DNA of 64,000 bases, taken from contig CAWBOJ010000006.1 in NCBI GenBank assembly GCA_963790405.1, positions 1 to 64,000 on the forward strand. Direction: 5' to 3'. Shown piece after piece: positions 45,112 through 54,895 of the stretch. Within the stretch, counting starts at the first letter, position 1; each line of letters begins with the position of its first letter. Origin of the DNA: JBGSMX01 sp963790405 (GTDB lineage: Bacteria; Actinomycetota; Coriobacteriia; Anaerosomatales; JAGXFU01). The notes beneath the pieces were generated by a model. It was not told the origin of the DNA and made no database searches. It saw only the letters and a program-made list of their open reading frames with translations. Position numbers and translations under genes: made by a program.

Positions 45112-45823
45112 GCCATCCGAACAGCCCGCTGTTGTTGCCGTTGTCGTTGCGGGCGGCACCGGAGAGCGCTTCGGACTCACGGGTGGCAAGCAGCTCGCCG
45201 TGGTTCACGGACTGCCAGTGCTCGCCCATACCCTGAAGGCGTTCGATGAAGCTCGGAGTATCTCGGCGATTGTGCTCGTGACCCATCCGGACAGAATCGA
45301 AGAATACCGAGACCGCGCGATTACGCCCATCTCGCCGAGCAAGCCCGTCACGGTGGTAGCAGGAGGTAGCACTCGGCAGGAATCAGTCCGGAACGGAATC
45401 GCGGCCGTTCCAGATGATGCGGCCGCTATTGCAGTTCACGATGGTGCGCGACCGATGGTTACTCCCGAAGTCATCGACGAGGCTGTCACGCTCGTTGTGG
45501 GGGGCGTGGACGGTGTTGTGGTCGGACACGAGTCGTACGACACATTGAAGGTTGTCGATGGCGGCAGCGTGGTCGAGACGCCGGATCGTTCGCGCTACTG
45601 GGTTGCCCAGACCCCCCAAGTCTTTCGGGCGGGACTCTTGCGCACGGCCTACGTCGAAGCTGAGCGCAACGGACGGACAGGAACGGATGATGCATCGCTT
45701 GTCGAGGCGATTGGCGGGCATGTTCGGATGCTTGAGGGGCCCAGAACGAACATCAAGGTGACCGTTGCCGAGGACCTGGAGATAGTCGATGCGCTTCTCG
45801 GCATGCGAGAGGGGTCGGAATGA
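45101..45823 (+). CDS. ispD: IspD, MEP cytidylyltransferase
   Basis: 240 residues. Catalyses CTP plus methylerythritol phosphate to CDP-ME in non-mevalonate isoprenoid synthesis. Motifs: VVVAGGTGERFGLTGGKQ, GGSTRQESVRNGI, VHDGARPMVTPEVID, AQTPQVFRAGLL and GPRTNIKVTVAEDL. Start overlaps the PIN-TRAM stop by 11 bases. Confidence 0.95.
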   Translation: MPRRPSEQPAVVAVVVAGGTGERFGLTGGKQLAVVHGLPVLAHTLKAFDEARSISAIVLVTHPDRIEEYRDRAITPISPSKPVTVVAGGSTRQESVRNGIAAVPDDAAAIAVHDGARPMVTPEVIDEAVTLVVGGVDGVVVGHESYDTLKVVDGGSVVETPDRSRYWVAQTPQVFRAGLLRTAYVEAERNGRTGTDDASLVEAIGGHVRMLEGPRTNIKVTVAEDLEIVDALLGMREGSE

Positions 45824-46302
45824 GTATCACGAGAATTGGTCTCGGTCATGACGCTCACGCGTTCATCGATGGCCGACCATTGATCCTCGGCGGCGTCGAG
45901 GTGGATTTCGACCGAGGATTACTCGGCCACTCGGATGCCGATGTGGTTGCTCATGCGCTCATGGATGCCATCCTTGGCGCGATGCGTTCTGGTGACATAG
46001 GCGAGCATTTCCCCGATACAGATTCTGCCTACGAGGGGGCGTCGAGTATCGAACTGCTCGCTCGGGTCAGCTCGCTCATGCGGACACAAGGTTTCGAGCT
46101 CGTCGATGCCGACATTGTCTTGGCTCTGGAGCGACCCAAGGTCGCACCGTATCGTGACCGGATCCGTTCTTCGCTCGCCGATGCCCTTGTGGTTGACAAA
46201 GCGTGCGTCGGCTTCAAGGCGACGACGACCGAGGGTCTCGGGTACGTTGGGCGCGAGGAGGGGGCCGCAGCTTGGGCCGTCGTTCTGCTCGAGCGTTCCT
46301 GA
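45820..46302 (+). CDS. ispF: IspF, MECDP synthase
   Basis: 160 residues. GLGHDAHAF, LGHSDADVVAHALMDA (metal site), and FKATTTEGLGYVGREEG identify the enzyme following IspD/IspE. ATGA overlap with ispD. Confidence 0.96.
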   Translation: MSITRIGLGHDAHAFIDGRPLILGGVEVDFDRGLLGHSDADVVAHALMDAILGAMRSGDIGEHFPDTDSAYEGASSIELLARVSSLMRTQGFELVDADIVLALERPKVAPYRDRIRSSLADALVVDKACVGFKATTTEGLGYVGREEGAAAWAVVLLERS

Positions 46303-46342
46303 TTCGCAGCTCGGCAGTACCGGAAGTGTCGGCTCTGGACGA

Positions 46343-46371
46343 TTGACACGCACTCGACCCCACGGGATAGT
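46343..46371 (+). promoter_or_regulatory. Promoter candidate for cysE-cysS
   Basis: Perfect TTGACA, 17-base spacer, GATAGT (four of six). It lies in the 145-base gap between ispF and cysE. The leader is too short for a T-box. Confidence 0.55.
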
Positions 46372-46447
46372 CAGTGAGCACGGGCCACAACGCGCCCGCA
46401 CCGTTGGCGCCTCAGATGAAGGGGCGAGCGTAGGCATGTGACCAGTG

Positions 46448-47137
46448 ATGGAGGTCGCGTTCGTGTTCGAGCGGGTTCGTGAGGACATCAAAGCCGTCAA
46501 GGATCGTGACCCTGCGGCGACCTCGACACTCAACGTGCTGTTCAACTATCCAGGTCTGCATGCGATCTGGTGGCATCGATTCACCCACTGGCTCTGGATA
46601 CACAATCGGTACGGTGTCGCACGATGGTTGTCGCAGATAACGCGCTTCCTCACCGGCATAGAGATTCATCCAGGCGCCACAATAGGCGGACGTTTCTTCA
46701 TCGACCACGGTATGGGTGTGGTCATTGGTGAGACTACGATCATCGGCAACGACGTGACGCTGTATCAAGGCGTGACACTCGGCGGTACCGGCAAGGAACG
46801 CGGCAAGAGACATCCGACGCTGGATGACTGTGTGGTCGTGGGCGTCGGGGCTGCGGTTCTCGGCGATATCACCATCGGGGAGGGCAGTCGTGTGGGAGGT
46901 GGCGCGGTCGTTGTCAACGATGTTCCTCCCAACTGCACGGTTGTTGGAATCCCGGGGCGTATCGTCGTGCGTGAAGGTGAGCGCATCGATGAGATTGACC
47001 TTCACCACGAGGTTCTGCCCGACCCCGTAGTCGAGATGTTCCGCTCGCTGCAGCGCAGGATCGACAAACTGGAGCATCGTGCGGCCGAGAACGGGGGAAC
47101 GGCGGAGGAGCCGGTCCTACCCGAAGAACAGGAGTGA
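46448..47137 (+). CDS. cysE: Serine O-acetyltransferase
   Basis: About 229 residues. N-terminal helices (FNYPGLHAIWWHRFTHWLW) and a left-handed beta-helix with hexapeptide repeats (IEIHPGATIGGRFFIDHG, TLGGTGKERGKRHPTL). It makes O-acetylserine for cysteine synthesis. GTG 46445 or ATG 46448 are both possible. The charged tail (residues about 185-229) is longer than usual. Confidence 0.94.
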   Translation: MEVAFVFERVREDIKAVKDRDPAATSTLNVLFNYPGLHAIWWHRFTHWLWIHNRYGVARWLSQITRFLTGIEIHPGATIGGRFFIDHGMGVVIGETTIIGNDVTLYQGVTLGGTGKERGKRHPTLDDCVVVGVGAAVLGDITIGEGSRVGGGAVVVNDVPPNCTVVGIPGRIVVREGERIDEIDLHHEVLPDPVVEMFRSLQRRIDKLEHRAAENGGTAEEPVLPEEQE

Positions 47138-47148
47138 CTACTCAAGCG

Positions 47149-48653
47149 ATGAGCATTCGACTGTACAACACCCTGTCGCGCACCAAGGAAGACCTGGTGC
47201 CTCGTGACGAAGGCCGCATCGCAATGTACGTTTGCGGGCCCACAGTCTACAACCACATCCACATAGGCAACGCGCGCACGTTCTTGTCGTTCGACGTCAT
47301 CAGACGCTATCTGGACTATCGAGGCTTCGACGTCACGTTCGTACAGAACATCACTGACGTCGATGACAAGATCATCAATCGCGCCAACGAAGAGGAACGC
47401 TCCGTGGGCGAGGTTGCCCGCGAGTACACGAAGGCGTTTCAGGATGCGATGGAGGCTTTGAGCATCAAGAAGCCGACGGTGGCGCCCAAGGCAACAGAGA
47501 CCATTCCCGAGATGATCGAGATGGTGCAACGTCTGATCGACCGGAACAACGCCTACGCCGTGGACGGGGACGTCTACTTCTCCGTCAGGTCCTTCGACGG
47601 CTACGGGAAGCTTTCGGGTCGTGACATCGACGACATGAACGCGGTTGCACGGGTAGACGCCGACGACCGCAAGCGGGACCCTCTCGATTTCGCGCTGTGG
47701 AAGGCGGCGAAGCCGGGGGAGCCGCACTGGCCGAGTCCGTGGGGCGAAGGCCGACCCGGGTGGCATCTGGAGTGCTCCGTCATGTCCGAGCGCGAACTCG
47801 GTGTCACCTTCGATATCCACGGAGGCGCGAGCGACCTGATCTTCCCACACCACGAGAACGAGATCGCTCAGTCGGAGGCCGCAACAGGCGAGCCTTTCGT
47901 CCGCTACTGGATGCACGGCGGGCTTCTGCAGGTGAACCAGGAGAAGATGAGCAAGTCGCTCGGCAACTTCATGCTTCTGAAAGATGTTCTGGTCGAGTAT
48001 GAGGCGCCAGTCGTTCGGCTCATGATGCTCCAGACGCACTATCGTAGTCCGCTCGACTTCTCGACGGACAGGCTTGAGGAATCTCGGGTTGCCTACGATC
48101 GGATCGTCGGACCCCGTACGTGAGATCGATGAGTGCATGCGTGTCCAGGCTCCCTGGACTGGCAAAGAGGCATCTACGACAGACAGGAACAAGCTGCTCG
48201 AGGCGATTGAGACGGCGCATGAGAAGTTCGTCGCCGAGATGGATGACGATTTCAACACGGCCGGTGCGCTTGGGGCGATCTTCGAACTTGTCCGAGCGAC
48301 GAATCGTTTCCTTGGTGACCTGGGTGTGGGCGAGCACGAGGAGAACGTTCCGCTCCTCAAGCAAGCACGCGACGCCATCAGCGAGTTGCTCGACGTTCTC
48401 GGTATCGACGTGGTTGAACGCAAGAGGTCGGAATATCCCGACCAGGTCGTTCAGCTCGCCGCTCAGTTGGCGGGATACGACGGTCATGACCCGGACCTGG
48501 CAGTGGAAGCGTTGCTCGCGGCGCGCGCGGCTGCTCGAACAGAGCAGAACTGGGCGGCAGCAGACGCCGTACGTGACGGGCTCGGTTCGCTGGGCTTCGT
48601 CATCGAGGACACGTCAGCAAGGTGCCCGCATCACCTACGATCAGAAGGCGTGA
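47149..48653 (+). CDS. cysS: Cysteinyl-tRNA synthetase (two frame slips)
   Basis: About 500 residues. Class I motifs are clear: VCGPTVYNHIHIGNART (HIGH region), zinc-ligand parts (ECSVMS, HHENEIAQSE) and EKMSKSLGN (KMSKS). One extra base near 48115 (IVG-PVREID) and another near 48614 (EDT-QQGARITYDQKA) break the frame; corrected, it ends at TGA 48653. An essential gene with two breaks is strong evidence for sequence error. GTG 47134 overlapping the cysE stop is the alternative start. Confidence 0.9.
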
Positions 48654-48655
48654 CT

Positions 48656-49393
48656 ATGTCCGATCTGGTCGAAGGCCGCAACGCGGTCATCGAGACACTT
48701 CGCTCCGGTGTGTCCGTGCGTCGAGTTTTCATTAGCCGAGGAGCGAAGGCCGGCGGAGCCATGGCAGAGATCGAGCGCTTGGCCCGTGAATCGGATGTGC
48801 GCATTGAACACGTCGAGCGCACTGCTCTGGATCGAATGAGCGATCACGGTGCCCACCAGGGTGTCATCGCCGAGGTGGCTGCGTTCGAGTTTGCTGCGCT
48901 GTCGATGTCGCTGCACCGGATCGGTGATGCACCGCGCAGTCTCGTTCTCGTTCTTGATCATGTCACGGATCCCGGCAATCTGGGTGCGATCGTGCGATCT
49001 GCCGAGGTTGCAGGTGTTGATGCGGTCGTTGTGCCGAGTCGTCGCACTGCTGCCGTCAATGCAGTCACCCACAAGGCCTCCGCGGGCGCGCTGACCCACC
49101 TTCCGCTCGTGCAGGAGACGAACGTGGCTCGGGCGATCGAGAGTCTTCAAGCGGCGGGATACTGGGTCGCCGGTGCCGATGGCGCTGCGGACACCTCGGT
49201 TTGGGATGCCGAGATGGACGGGCGTCTGGTTGTCGTACTCGGGGCCGAAGGCGAGGGTCTGTCTCGGCTCGTCAAAGAGAAGTGCGACTTTCTTGTGCGG
49301 ATACCGGTGGCAGGGCGTGTCGATTCGCTCAATGTCGCGCAGGCCGCCACCGTTCTTGCGTTCGAATGGGTCCGTCGTGGGCCGCGGGGCTGA
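48656..49393 (+). CDS. rlmB: 23S rRNA 2'-O-methyltransferase, TrmH/RlmB family
   Basis: 245 residues. Substrate-binding N-terminal domain (LVEGRNAVIETLRSGVSVRR) and SpoU methyltransferase domain with DHVTDPGNLGAIVRSAEVAG, VVVLGAEGEGLSRLV and IPVAGRVDSLNVAQAATV, which forms the knotted SAM site. Starts two bases after cysS. Confidence 0.94.
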   Translation: MSDLVEGRNAVIETLRSGVSVRRVFISRGAKAGGAMAEIERLARESDVRIEHVERTALDRMSDHGAHQGVIAEVAAFEFAALSMSLHRIGDAPRSLVLVLDHVTDPGNLGAIVRSAEVAGVDAVVVPSRRTAAVNAVTHKASAGALTHLPLVQETNVARAIESLQAAGYWVAGADGAADTSVWDAEMDGRLVVVLGAEGEGLSRLVKEKCDFLVRIPVAGRVDSLNVAQAATVLAFEWVRRGPRG

Positions 49394-49396
49394 CAG

Positions 49397-49900
49397 ATGC
49401 GCTACATCATCATCGACGGCTACAACGTCTTGCGTGCGGCGCGTCAGTACGCCGCGGCTGCAGAGGCCGATCTTGAGTCTGCGCGAGCTCGATTGCTCTC
49501 CGATGTCGCCGCCTATGTGGGTCCCGGCGAGCATGCGACAGTCGTGTTCGACGGCGGTGCCAATCCACACTCGGATGGCACTCCGCACGAACTAGCGGGC
49601 ATCGAGGTGCGGTTCTCCCCCTACGGCACAGACGCCGATGCGGTGATCGAGGACATCGTTGCTCGGAGAAGGGCTGTTGCTGACGAAGTCGTGCTCGTCA
49701 CGTCGGACCAAGAGATGCAGTGGGTCGCCTTGGGCCCGACGGTCACCCGACGTTCCTCGGCGGAGTTCGCAAGCGAACTTGTCGAAGAGCAAAACGACAG
49801 GTCAGAGTATGCAGTGGATGGACGACGAACGACTCTCGATGCCCGGATTGACGCGCGAACACGACACGCGCTCGGAAGGTGGGCTCGAGGGCAAGATTGA
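49397..49900 (+). CDS. YacP/Rae1-type NYN-domain nuclease
   Basis: 167 residues. IIIDGYNVLRAA opens the PIN/NYN fold; ATVVFDGGANPHSDGT and VLVTSDQEMQWVA carry further acidic residues. Bacillus Rae1 (YacP) cleaves mRNA in the ribosome A site. Position between rlmB and the sigma gene matches Bacillus order. Confidence 0.88.
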   Translation: MRYIIIDGYNVLRAARQYAAAAEADLESARARLLSDVAAYVGPGEHATVVFDGGANPHSDGTPHELAGIEVRFSPYGTDADAVIEDIVARRRAVADEVVLVTSDQEMQWVALGPTVTRRSSAEFASELVEEQNDRSEYAVDGRRTTLDARIDARTRHALGRWARGQD

Positions 49901-50048
49901 AATCAGTCTTCTTCAGCCTTGTCGAGATTTGTTGACAGTCTCTGCCGGTGATGACAGTGTTCAGTACGCACATGTCCGACGCTGCCCTGCCGGGGGCATT
50001 TCCCTCCCCGCACGAACGGGGAATCGCTATTGGGGGGATTGTGATTGG

Positions 50049-50701
50049 ATGCACAAGGACGAGCCGCGACATAGGTCGCCTGGAGACTAGCGCGCGGTGA
50101 ACTCGCACTGGTACGCGCCGCACAGGCGGGCGACCAGAATGCGTCTGCTCAACTCGTACGCAAGTACCGCAGCCTGGTTCGATGCAAGGCGCGATCGTAC
50201 TTCCTTGTCGGTGGTGACCGGGAAGATGTCATCCAAGAGGGCATGATCGGCCTGTTCAAGGCCATCCGAGACTACGATGCGAACCGGCAGTCCAGTTTCC
50301 GCTCATTCGCCGAACTGTGCGTCACTCGGCAGATGATCACCGCGATCAAGACCGCCACGCGTCGCAAGCATGCGCCGCTGAACAGCTATGTCTCGCTTGC
50401 AGCAGGAGCACGGGCTCCGAGGATGACGGCGAGCGCCTGCTCACCGATATTCTGGCCGCGAAAGAGGTCTGCGATCCCGCCGAGATCGTCATCTCCGCAT
50501 GGGAGGGCGACTTCATTCGCCGAGGATTCACCGAGGCGCTCTCGGATTTCGAGGCTCGTGTCCTGCGTCTCTACATGGACGGCTGCTCCTATCAGGAGAT
50601 CGCCGATCGCCTCGGACGCCATGCCAAGTCGGTCGACAATGCGCTTGCAGCGCGTCAAGCGCAAGATCGAGGCCCAGATAGACCGCTGCAGGGTCTGCTG
50701 A
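50049..50701 (+). CDS. SigH-like sigma-70 family factor (about four frame slips)
   Basis: About 215 residues when corrected. Conserved stretches: LVRKYRSLVRCKARSYFLVG, DREDVIQEGMIGLFKAIRDY, FAELCVTRQMITAIKTATRRKH (region 2), and LRLYMDGCSYQEIADRLGRH, KSVDNALQRVKRKIEAQIDR (region 4). Frame slips lie near 50092 (N-terminus, start uncertain), 50398, 50414 and 50646. Two of them change an expected CTGCAG into CTTGCAG. It occupies the position of sigH in Bacillus. In non-sporing actinobacteria the regulon is unknown. Confidence 0.78.
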
Positions 50702-50710
50702 CGACTCGAT

Positions 50711-50740
50711 GTGACAGGCTCGCGGTGCCGCGTCTACAAT
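50711..50740 (+). promoter_or_regulatory. Promoter of tRNA-Thr (TGT)
   Basis: GTGACA, 18-base spacer, TACAAT; the -10 ends 10 bases before the mature tRNA. Confidence 0.6.
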
Positions 50741-50750
50741 AGGGCGCGCT

Positions 50751-50828
50751 GCTGGCGTAGCTCAGTCGGTAGAGCAGCTGGTCTTGTAAATCAGCAGGTC
50801 GCAGGTTCGATTCCTGTCGCCAGCTCCA
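50751..50828 (+). tRNA. tRNA-Thr (anticodon TGT)
   Basis: Acceptor GCTGGCG/CGCCAGC, anticodon stem CTGGT/ATCAG with loop CTTGTAA (anticodon TGT), T-loop GTTCGATTC, encoded CCA. Confidence 0.95.
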
Positions 50829-50840
50829 GGAAATGGATAA

Positions 50841-50865
50841 CGACGCCCGGCAGAGCCGGGCGTCG
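50841..50865 (+). terminator. Terminator hairpin after tRNA-Thr
   Basis: An 11-bp stem (CGACGCCCGGC, loop AGA, GCCGGGCGTCG) followed by TCACTTCTTG; may serve the convergent cyclase gene as well. Confidence 0.7.
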
Positions 50866-50907
50866 TCACTTCTTGTTCAGACCAGCGCGGAGACCGACGT
50901 GATGCTC

Positions 50908-52484
50908 CTATGCGTCCGCGACGTCCGCGTCAGCGCGCACTCCCTGAGGCTCAAGCGGCTGCTGGTCTGCGGCCCACAGAATCTCGACGACCTCGTGGGC
51001 TCCGCGATGTTCTTGAGCGTGAAGAGTCCGTGGCCGTGAGCTCGAATACCCGGGCGACGCTCCGGCCTTGTCGACCACGGGACGTGTCGTCAGTATCTGA
51101 CCGCCGTCGCCGAGGTTCATGATGCGTGCGGCCAGATTGAGTGCTGCTCCGATGAACGGGCGACCGCCCTTGTCGAGCACGACCTCTCCTGAGGCGATTC
51201 CGCACCGGATGATGATGTCGCGCTCGGATTCGTGTTCGTCGTTGTAGATCACGCAGCTTGCGTCTGCATGACTCGGCGGCAGCTGAGGCGCATCTGTGGC
51301 GGTCGCGAAGGCCGCCACCAGGCCATCGCCTCCGGTGGACTTACCGTGGCCTTCGTGTGCCGTGATGACCGGGATCAGCAGGTCGCGGTGACGCTGTATC
51401 GTCTTCGCCGATACGATGGAACCCTCTTCTTCGGTCATTTTCGAGAAAGACTTCATGTCGGTGATCATCACGAATGCGTTCGTCGAGTGTGCTTGCTGGC
51501 GAGCTGGTCTTCGGCAGTGGAGATGAGGCGAAGGAGTTCGTCGACATCGGCATCCTCGGCCGACATCGTTCCCGGACGCACCGCTGGGGTGGGCTTGCGC
51601 ACGACGGGTGGGAATATCCATTCCCAGGCGGCCACGACGATCGACTCCCAAGAACAGCGAGCCAAGTGCGGCCTGGAGCACCGTTGCGCTTGCCGGTGGA
51701 TCCGACAGTAGTGAAGCCGCAGCGATCGATGTACCAGCCAGCAACGGCCACTCCGGCGCATACCGCGAGCAGACCGAAGCGACCCCTGCGGGGGTCGTCC
51801 GCCGGTCGCGGAGCATACCGGTGATGGCTGCTCCGATCCCCCAGATGGCGGGCTGTATCGCAAGCACTGTCTTCGTCGAAGCTCCGGTGAAGGCCTCAAG
51901 CAGCGCGTGCGCATCGATACCCTTCAGGGCTGCTCCGAGCCAGCTGAACGTCGAGCAGGTTCGCAGGTGCATTGTCGAACGACACGAGCCCAGGTGCGAC
52001 ACCGCCCGCGAACACGATTCCAATGTGGGCGTGCCCCAAGACCAGTGCGGCGCCCTCTAGCGCGACACATGCCAGTATCGCGGTGACGGCACCCTCGGAT
52101 GCACCGAGCAGGTACCCGGCAATCACGGCCGCTGCCCACGCCGGACCGAATACAGCACCAACGAACGCAAGCGCGATGAGCAGGAACACACGTCCATTGT
52201 TCTGGGCCAGATACTGTGCGGATGCGAATCCTATGACCAGGAAGACCGACGCCCACGAGGAAGTTCGCAGCAAGCAGAGGAAGCGACAGGGCTACGATCG
52301 CGATGAGAATCGCTGCGCCTGGGGCGAACAATGAGGTGACCCCGACGGCTACTGCAATCGCCATCGCAACACTGCCCGGCTGGAACGACATCTTGCTCAA
52401 AGCCGTTGCGGTCACGGCCGCATAGGCCAGGCCGCGCAGCCATCGGAGTGCTTGCTCGTTGCGTCTCAAGGCGCCTACGCTCAT
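50908..52484 (-). CDS. Membrane-bound class III adenylate/guanylate cyclase (several frame slips)
   Basis: About 525 residues when frames are stitched. The N-terminal half holds eight or so hydrophobic segments (VAMAIAVAVGVTSLFAPG, FLVIGFASAQYLAQNNG, WAAAVIAGYLLGASEGAVT, GIGAAITGML). The C-terminal cyclase domain has the metal aspartate in FVMITDMKSFSKM, the second in STGGDGLVAAF, and IGAALNLAARIMNLGDGG. Frames slip near 52260, 51900-51960, 51640, 51485, 51065 and 51005. Either sequence is poor here or the gene is decaying; the catalytic motifs are intact, which favours error. It follows a DUF3307 gene by 22 bases and faces a cyclic-nucleotide-binding protein gene, suggesting a cAMP circuit. 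Confidence 0.75.
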
Positions 52485-52506
52485 GTTCGATTCCCCTCGA
52501 TCTCGA

Positions 52507-53264
52507 TCATCTCGTGGTAAGCAGCGTCACGCCGGCCACGAGTCCAAGCGCGGCGGCGCACACGACGAGGCCTCCTGCAGCGTGCAGCATCTGATATGCG
52601 CGGTCCTCGGTTGGCTGACGTAGTCCAGTAGAGCACGCGGGGCAGAAACGCAGCTACAAGGAACAGGGCTGGTGCGACCGGGCTTTCGACTCCGATAAGC
52701 GCCGGACCGAATGCCGCGAGCAGCAGGGCGCCCCCCCGCTCGAAGATGCCCAGGATTCGCTCGGCGTCATAGGGGAGTATTGCTCGGCGTCGACTTCTTG
52801 GCCCAACGACATTGGCGACTTCGAATAGGAGGATCGAGCCGAGCGAAGGTGACGCCGACAAGGGCACACGCCAGTGCCGTCCAGGGCACTCCTAGCTCAA
52901 CGCCGAATGTTCGAACATGTTCGACATCGATGAGCGGGGCGGCAATCCACACCAGGAGGACGAGCGACGAGATGTGCAGTCACCTGGTCGATGACGAACA
53001 CAGACAGTCCGCTCAAGGCCTGGGAGTCTCGCGCACGAATAGAAATGATTTCAATCAGCAGATGGGCCGCGATGGCCAGCAGGATGATATTCCAAACAGA
53101 GGGCAGATCAGCCCATAGAATAGTCGCCGTGCTGATGCCGATGATCGTCACGTGCGTCAGCAAGTCCAACGAGCCCGCGACGTTTTGCCGTCCACAAGTT
53201 TGCCCGGTTGCAGCACAAAGTCCCCGAGCAGGTGACCGAGGTACAGGTTGAGCAAGAGCTCCAT
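52507..53264 (-). CDS. DUF3307 membrane protein (several frame slips)
   Basis: About 250 residues when stitched. The DUF3307 signature is at the N-terminus (LLLNLYLGHLLGDFVLQPGK), followed by THVTIIGISTATILWADLP and IAAHLLIEIISIRARDSQ with conserved His. Further hydrophobic helices run to a C-terminal segment (AAGGLVVCAAALGLVAGV). Frames slip near 53180, 52975, 52840 and 52620. Function unknown; in firmicutes DUF3307 proteins often pair with the regulator SatD, here instead with a cyclase. Confidence 0.7.
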
Positions 53265-53425
53265 CGGACCCCATGTCCGACGATCTCCCGTGACCTATTG
53301 TGCATGAAATGGACGGTTCCGTCTGCTGGAACAGGGGTATCTGTGCGATATAGTGGTTGCGGAAACCAGCATACGGTTCACGACCACTGCGGTTCGCGTA
53401 GCGTTCGAGAGGGAGGATCGAAGCT

Positions 53426-53840
53426 ATGGCTCACGAGGAGTTCCTGGCACGGGTACCGATCTTTGCGAACTGCACGCCCCAGGAGAGTCGAGGCAATCAC
53501 TTCGGTTGCCCAAGAGAGCGGTTTCCAGACTGGTCAGATCATCGTGACACAAGGGACCCCAGGTCAGGCCTTCTACCTCGTTCTGACGGGTCGTGTGGAG
53601 ATCATTCGTGACGGCCAGTCGCTGGGTGCGTTCGGGCCGGGTGACTTCTTCGGCGAGATGTCCTTGCTCGACCACGCCCCCCGGTCGGCGACCATCAAAG
53701 CGCTTGAGCCAACGAACTGTCTGATGCTGTCAAGCTGGGACTTCAAGGCTTTGCTTGAGAAGCATCCGTCGATAGCCGTGAAGCTTCTCGAGGTGCTGAG
53801 TCGGAGACTTCGAGTTGCCGACGAGCGCATCGGGCAGTAG
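53426..53840 (+). CDS. Cyclic-nucleotide-binding domain protein (one frame slip)
   Basis: About 137 residues, a stand-alone cNMP-binding domain with no DNA-binding part. LVLTGRVEIIRDGQSL and FGPGDFFGEMSLLDHAPRSA carry the phosphate-binding cassette with the Glu and Arg that hold cAMP or cGMP. One extra base near 53485 breaks the frame (PQE-VEAITS). ATG with GGGAGGA upstream. Divergent from the DUF3307-cyclase pair; it probably reads the cyclase product. Confidence 0.82.
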
Positions 53841-53866
53841 CCGGCCAAGTACTTCAGGAGGATCGG

Positions 53867-54493
53867 ATGGCTCGTCCCACCGGGATTTTGCTTCTCCATG
53901 AGGTCTCACGAACGTATCGTCGCTCGCTATCTTGAACGTGCGGGCTACGCTGACGTATCAATCGTGCCGGCTGCCCGCCAACGGCGGATCATCGGTCGTT
54001 GATATCACGTACAAGATGCAAGGTCGTCGCCTGAGGGCGCAAGGTGAAGCCGGATGCCTACTTCGGTACTGATCCGGCGAAGGTCCGAGATAGGGGACTC
54101 ATCTTCTATCGTAGTGACGCCGGACACTACGCGTTCGAGTCGATATCGAACAACATGACTCGGGAGCGCGGCTGGATGTTCAACTCGGACGCTGACGAGC
54201 TCTTCTACTACTACGTCGTGATCGCGCAGTCGGAAGAGGAGATTGCTGCCCTTCTGGGCGAGCCGGACGATGTGTTCTTCAGTGAACTCAAGGTCGATCG
54301 CGACGAGCTCAAAGTCCTGCCGATGCGTGCGACGCGCGAGTGGTTCGAGGCTCACTACGAGGAGTACACACCTCGGCCGGTGACGACAGGCGAGCACTCC
54401 GCGTGGTATCGGTTGATTCCTCGCTCCGACATCGACACGCAGGTTCGGGGCATCAGGACGCTCGGGTCGGTCTTCACGGTGGTCGCTGAATAG
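53867..54493 (+). CDS. Conserved protein of unknown function (three frame slips)
   Basis: About 208 residues when corrected. It has no membrane segment. Readable parts: ERIVARYLERAGYADVSIVP, SSVVDITYKMQGRRLRAQVK, PDAYFGTDPAKVRDRGLIFY, NNMTRERGWMFNSDADELFY, and SAWYRLIPRSDIDTQVRGI. The alternating strand-helix start with VDI and KV.PD resembles restriction-endonuclease-like folds, but I cannot assign a family. Extra bases near 53885, 53975 and 54043. ATG 53867 has AGGAGG; ATG 53898 is an alternative. Confidence 0.6.
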
Positions 54494-54561
54494 GTTCCGA
54501 AAGAGACACGAGTCGAGAGCTTGCGTCTACCGAATGGGTACACCCGGCACCGTTGTCGTCG

Positions 54562-54591
54562 TTGACACTCGAGAGAGCGATACAGTAATAT
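54562..54591 (+). promoter_or_regulatory. Promoter of the tRNA-Tyr/Thr/Met-tuf transcript
   Basis: Perfect TTGACA, 18-base spacer, TAATAT, about 60 bases before tRNA-Tyr. Confidence 0.5.
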
Positions 54592-54651
54592 CCGTATGCC
54601 TTTCGCCCAGGCAAGCAACTTGAAAAGCGTACACAGTGGTCTTTTTTTTGT

Positions 54652-54737
54652 GGGGGTGTGCCCGAGTGGCTAAAGGGGACGGGCTGTAAACCCGTTGGCT
54701 ACGCCTACGATGGTTCGAATCCATGCCGCCCCCACCA
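54652..54737 (+). tRNA. tRNA-Tyr (anticodon GTA)
   Basis: 86 bases with a long variable arm; acceptor GGGGGTG/CGCCCCC, anticodon loop CTGTAAA (GTA), T-loop GTTCGAATC, encoded CCA. Confidence 0.95.
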
Positions 54738-54773
54738 GCGTCGATCACCGGGAGTGATTGCTCCCGTGAACAC

Positions 54774-54849
<76 letters not shown>

Positions 54850-54895
54850 CCCTGATAGATCGCCGGTCACGCCGAGCGAGGCGGACCGACTGGAT

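Noticed and set aside
46303..46447. T-box or riboswitch in the cysE leader
   Set aside because: Too short after the predicted promoter and no T-box sequence is visible.
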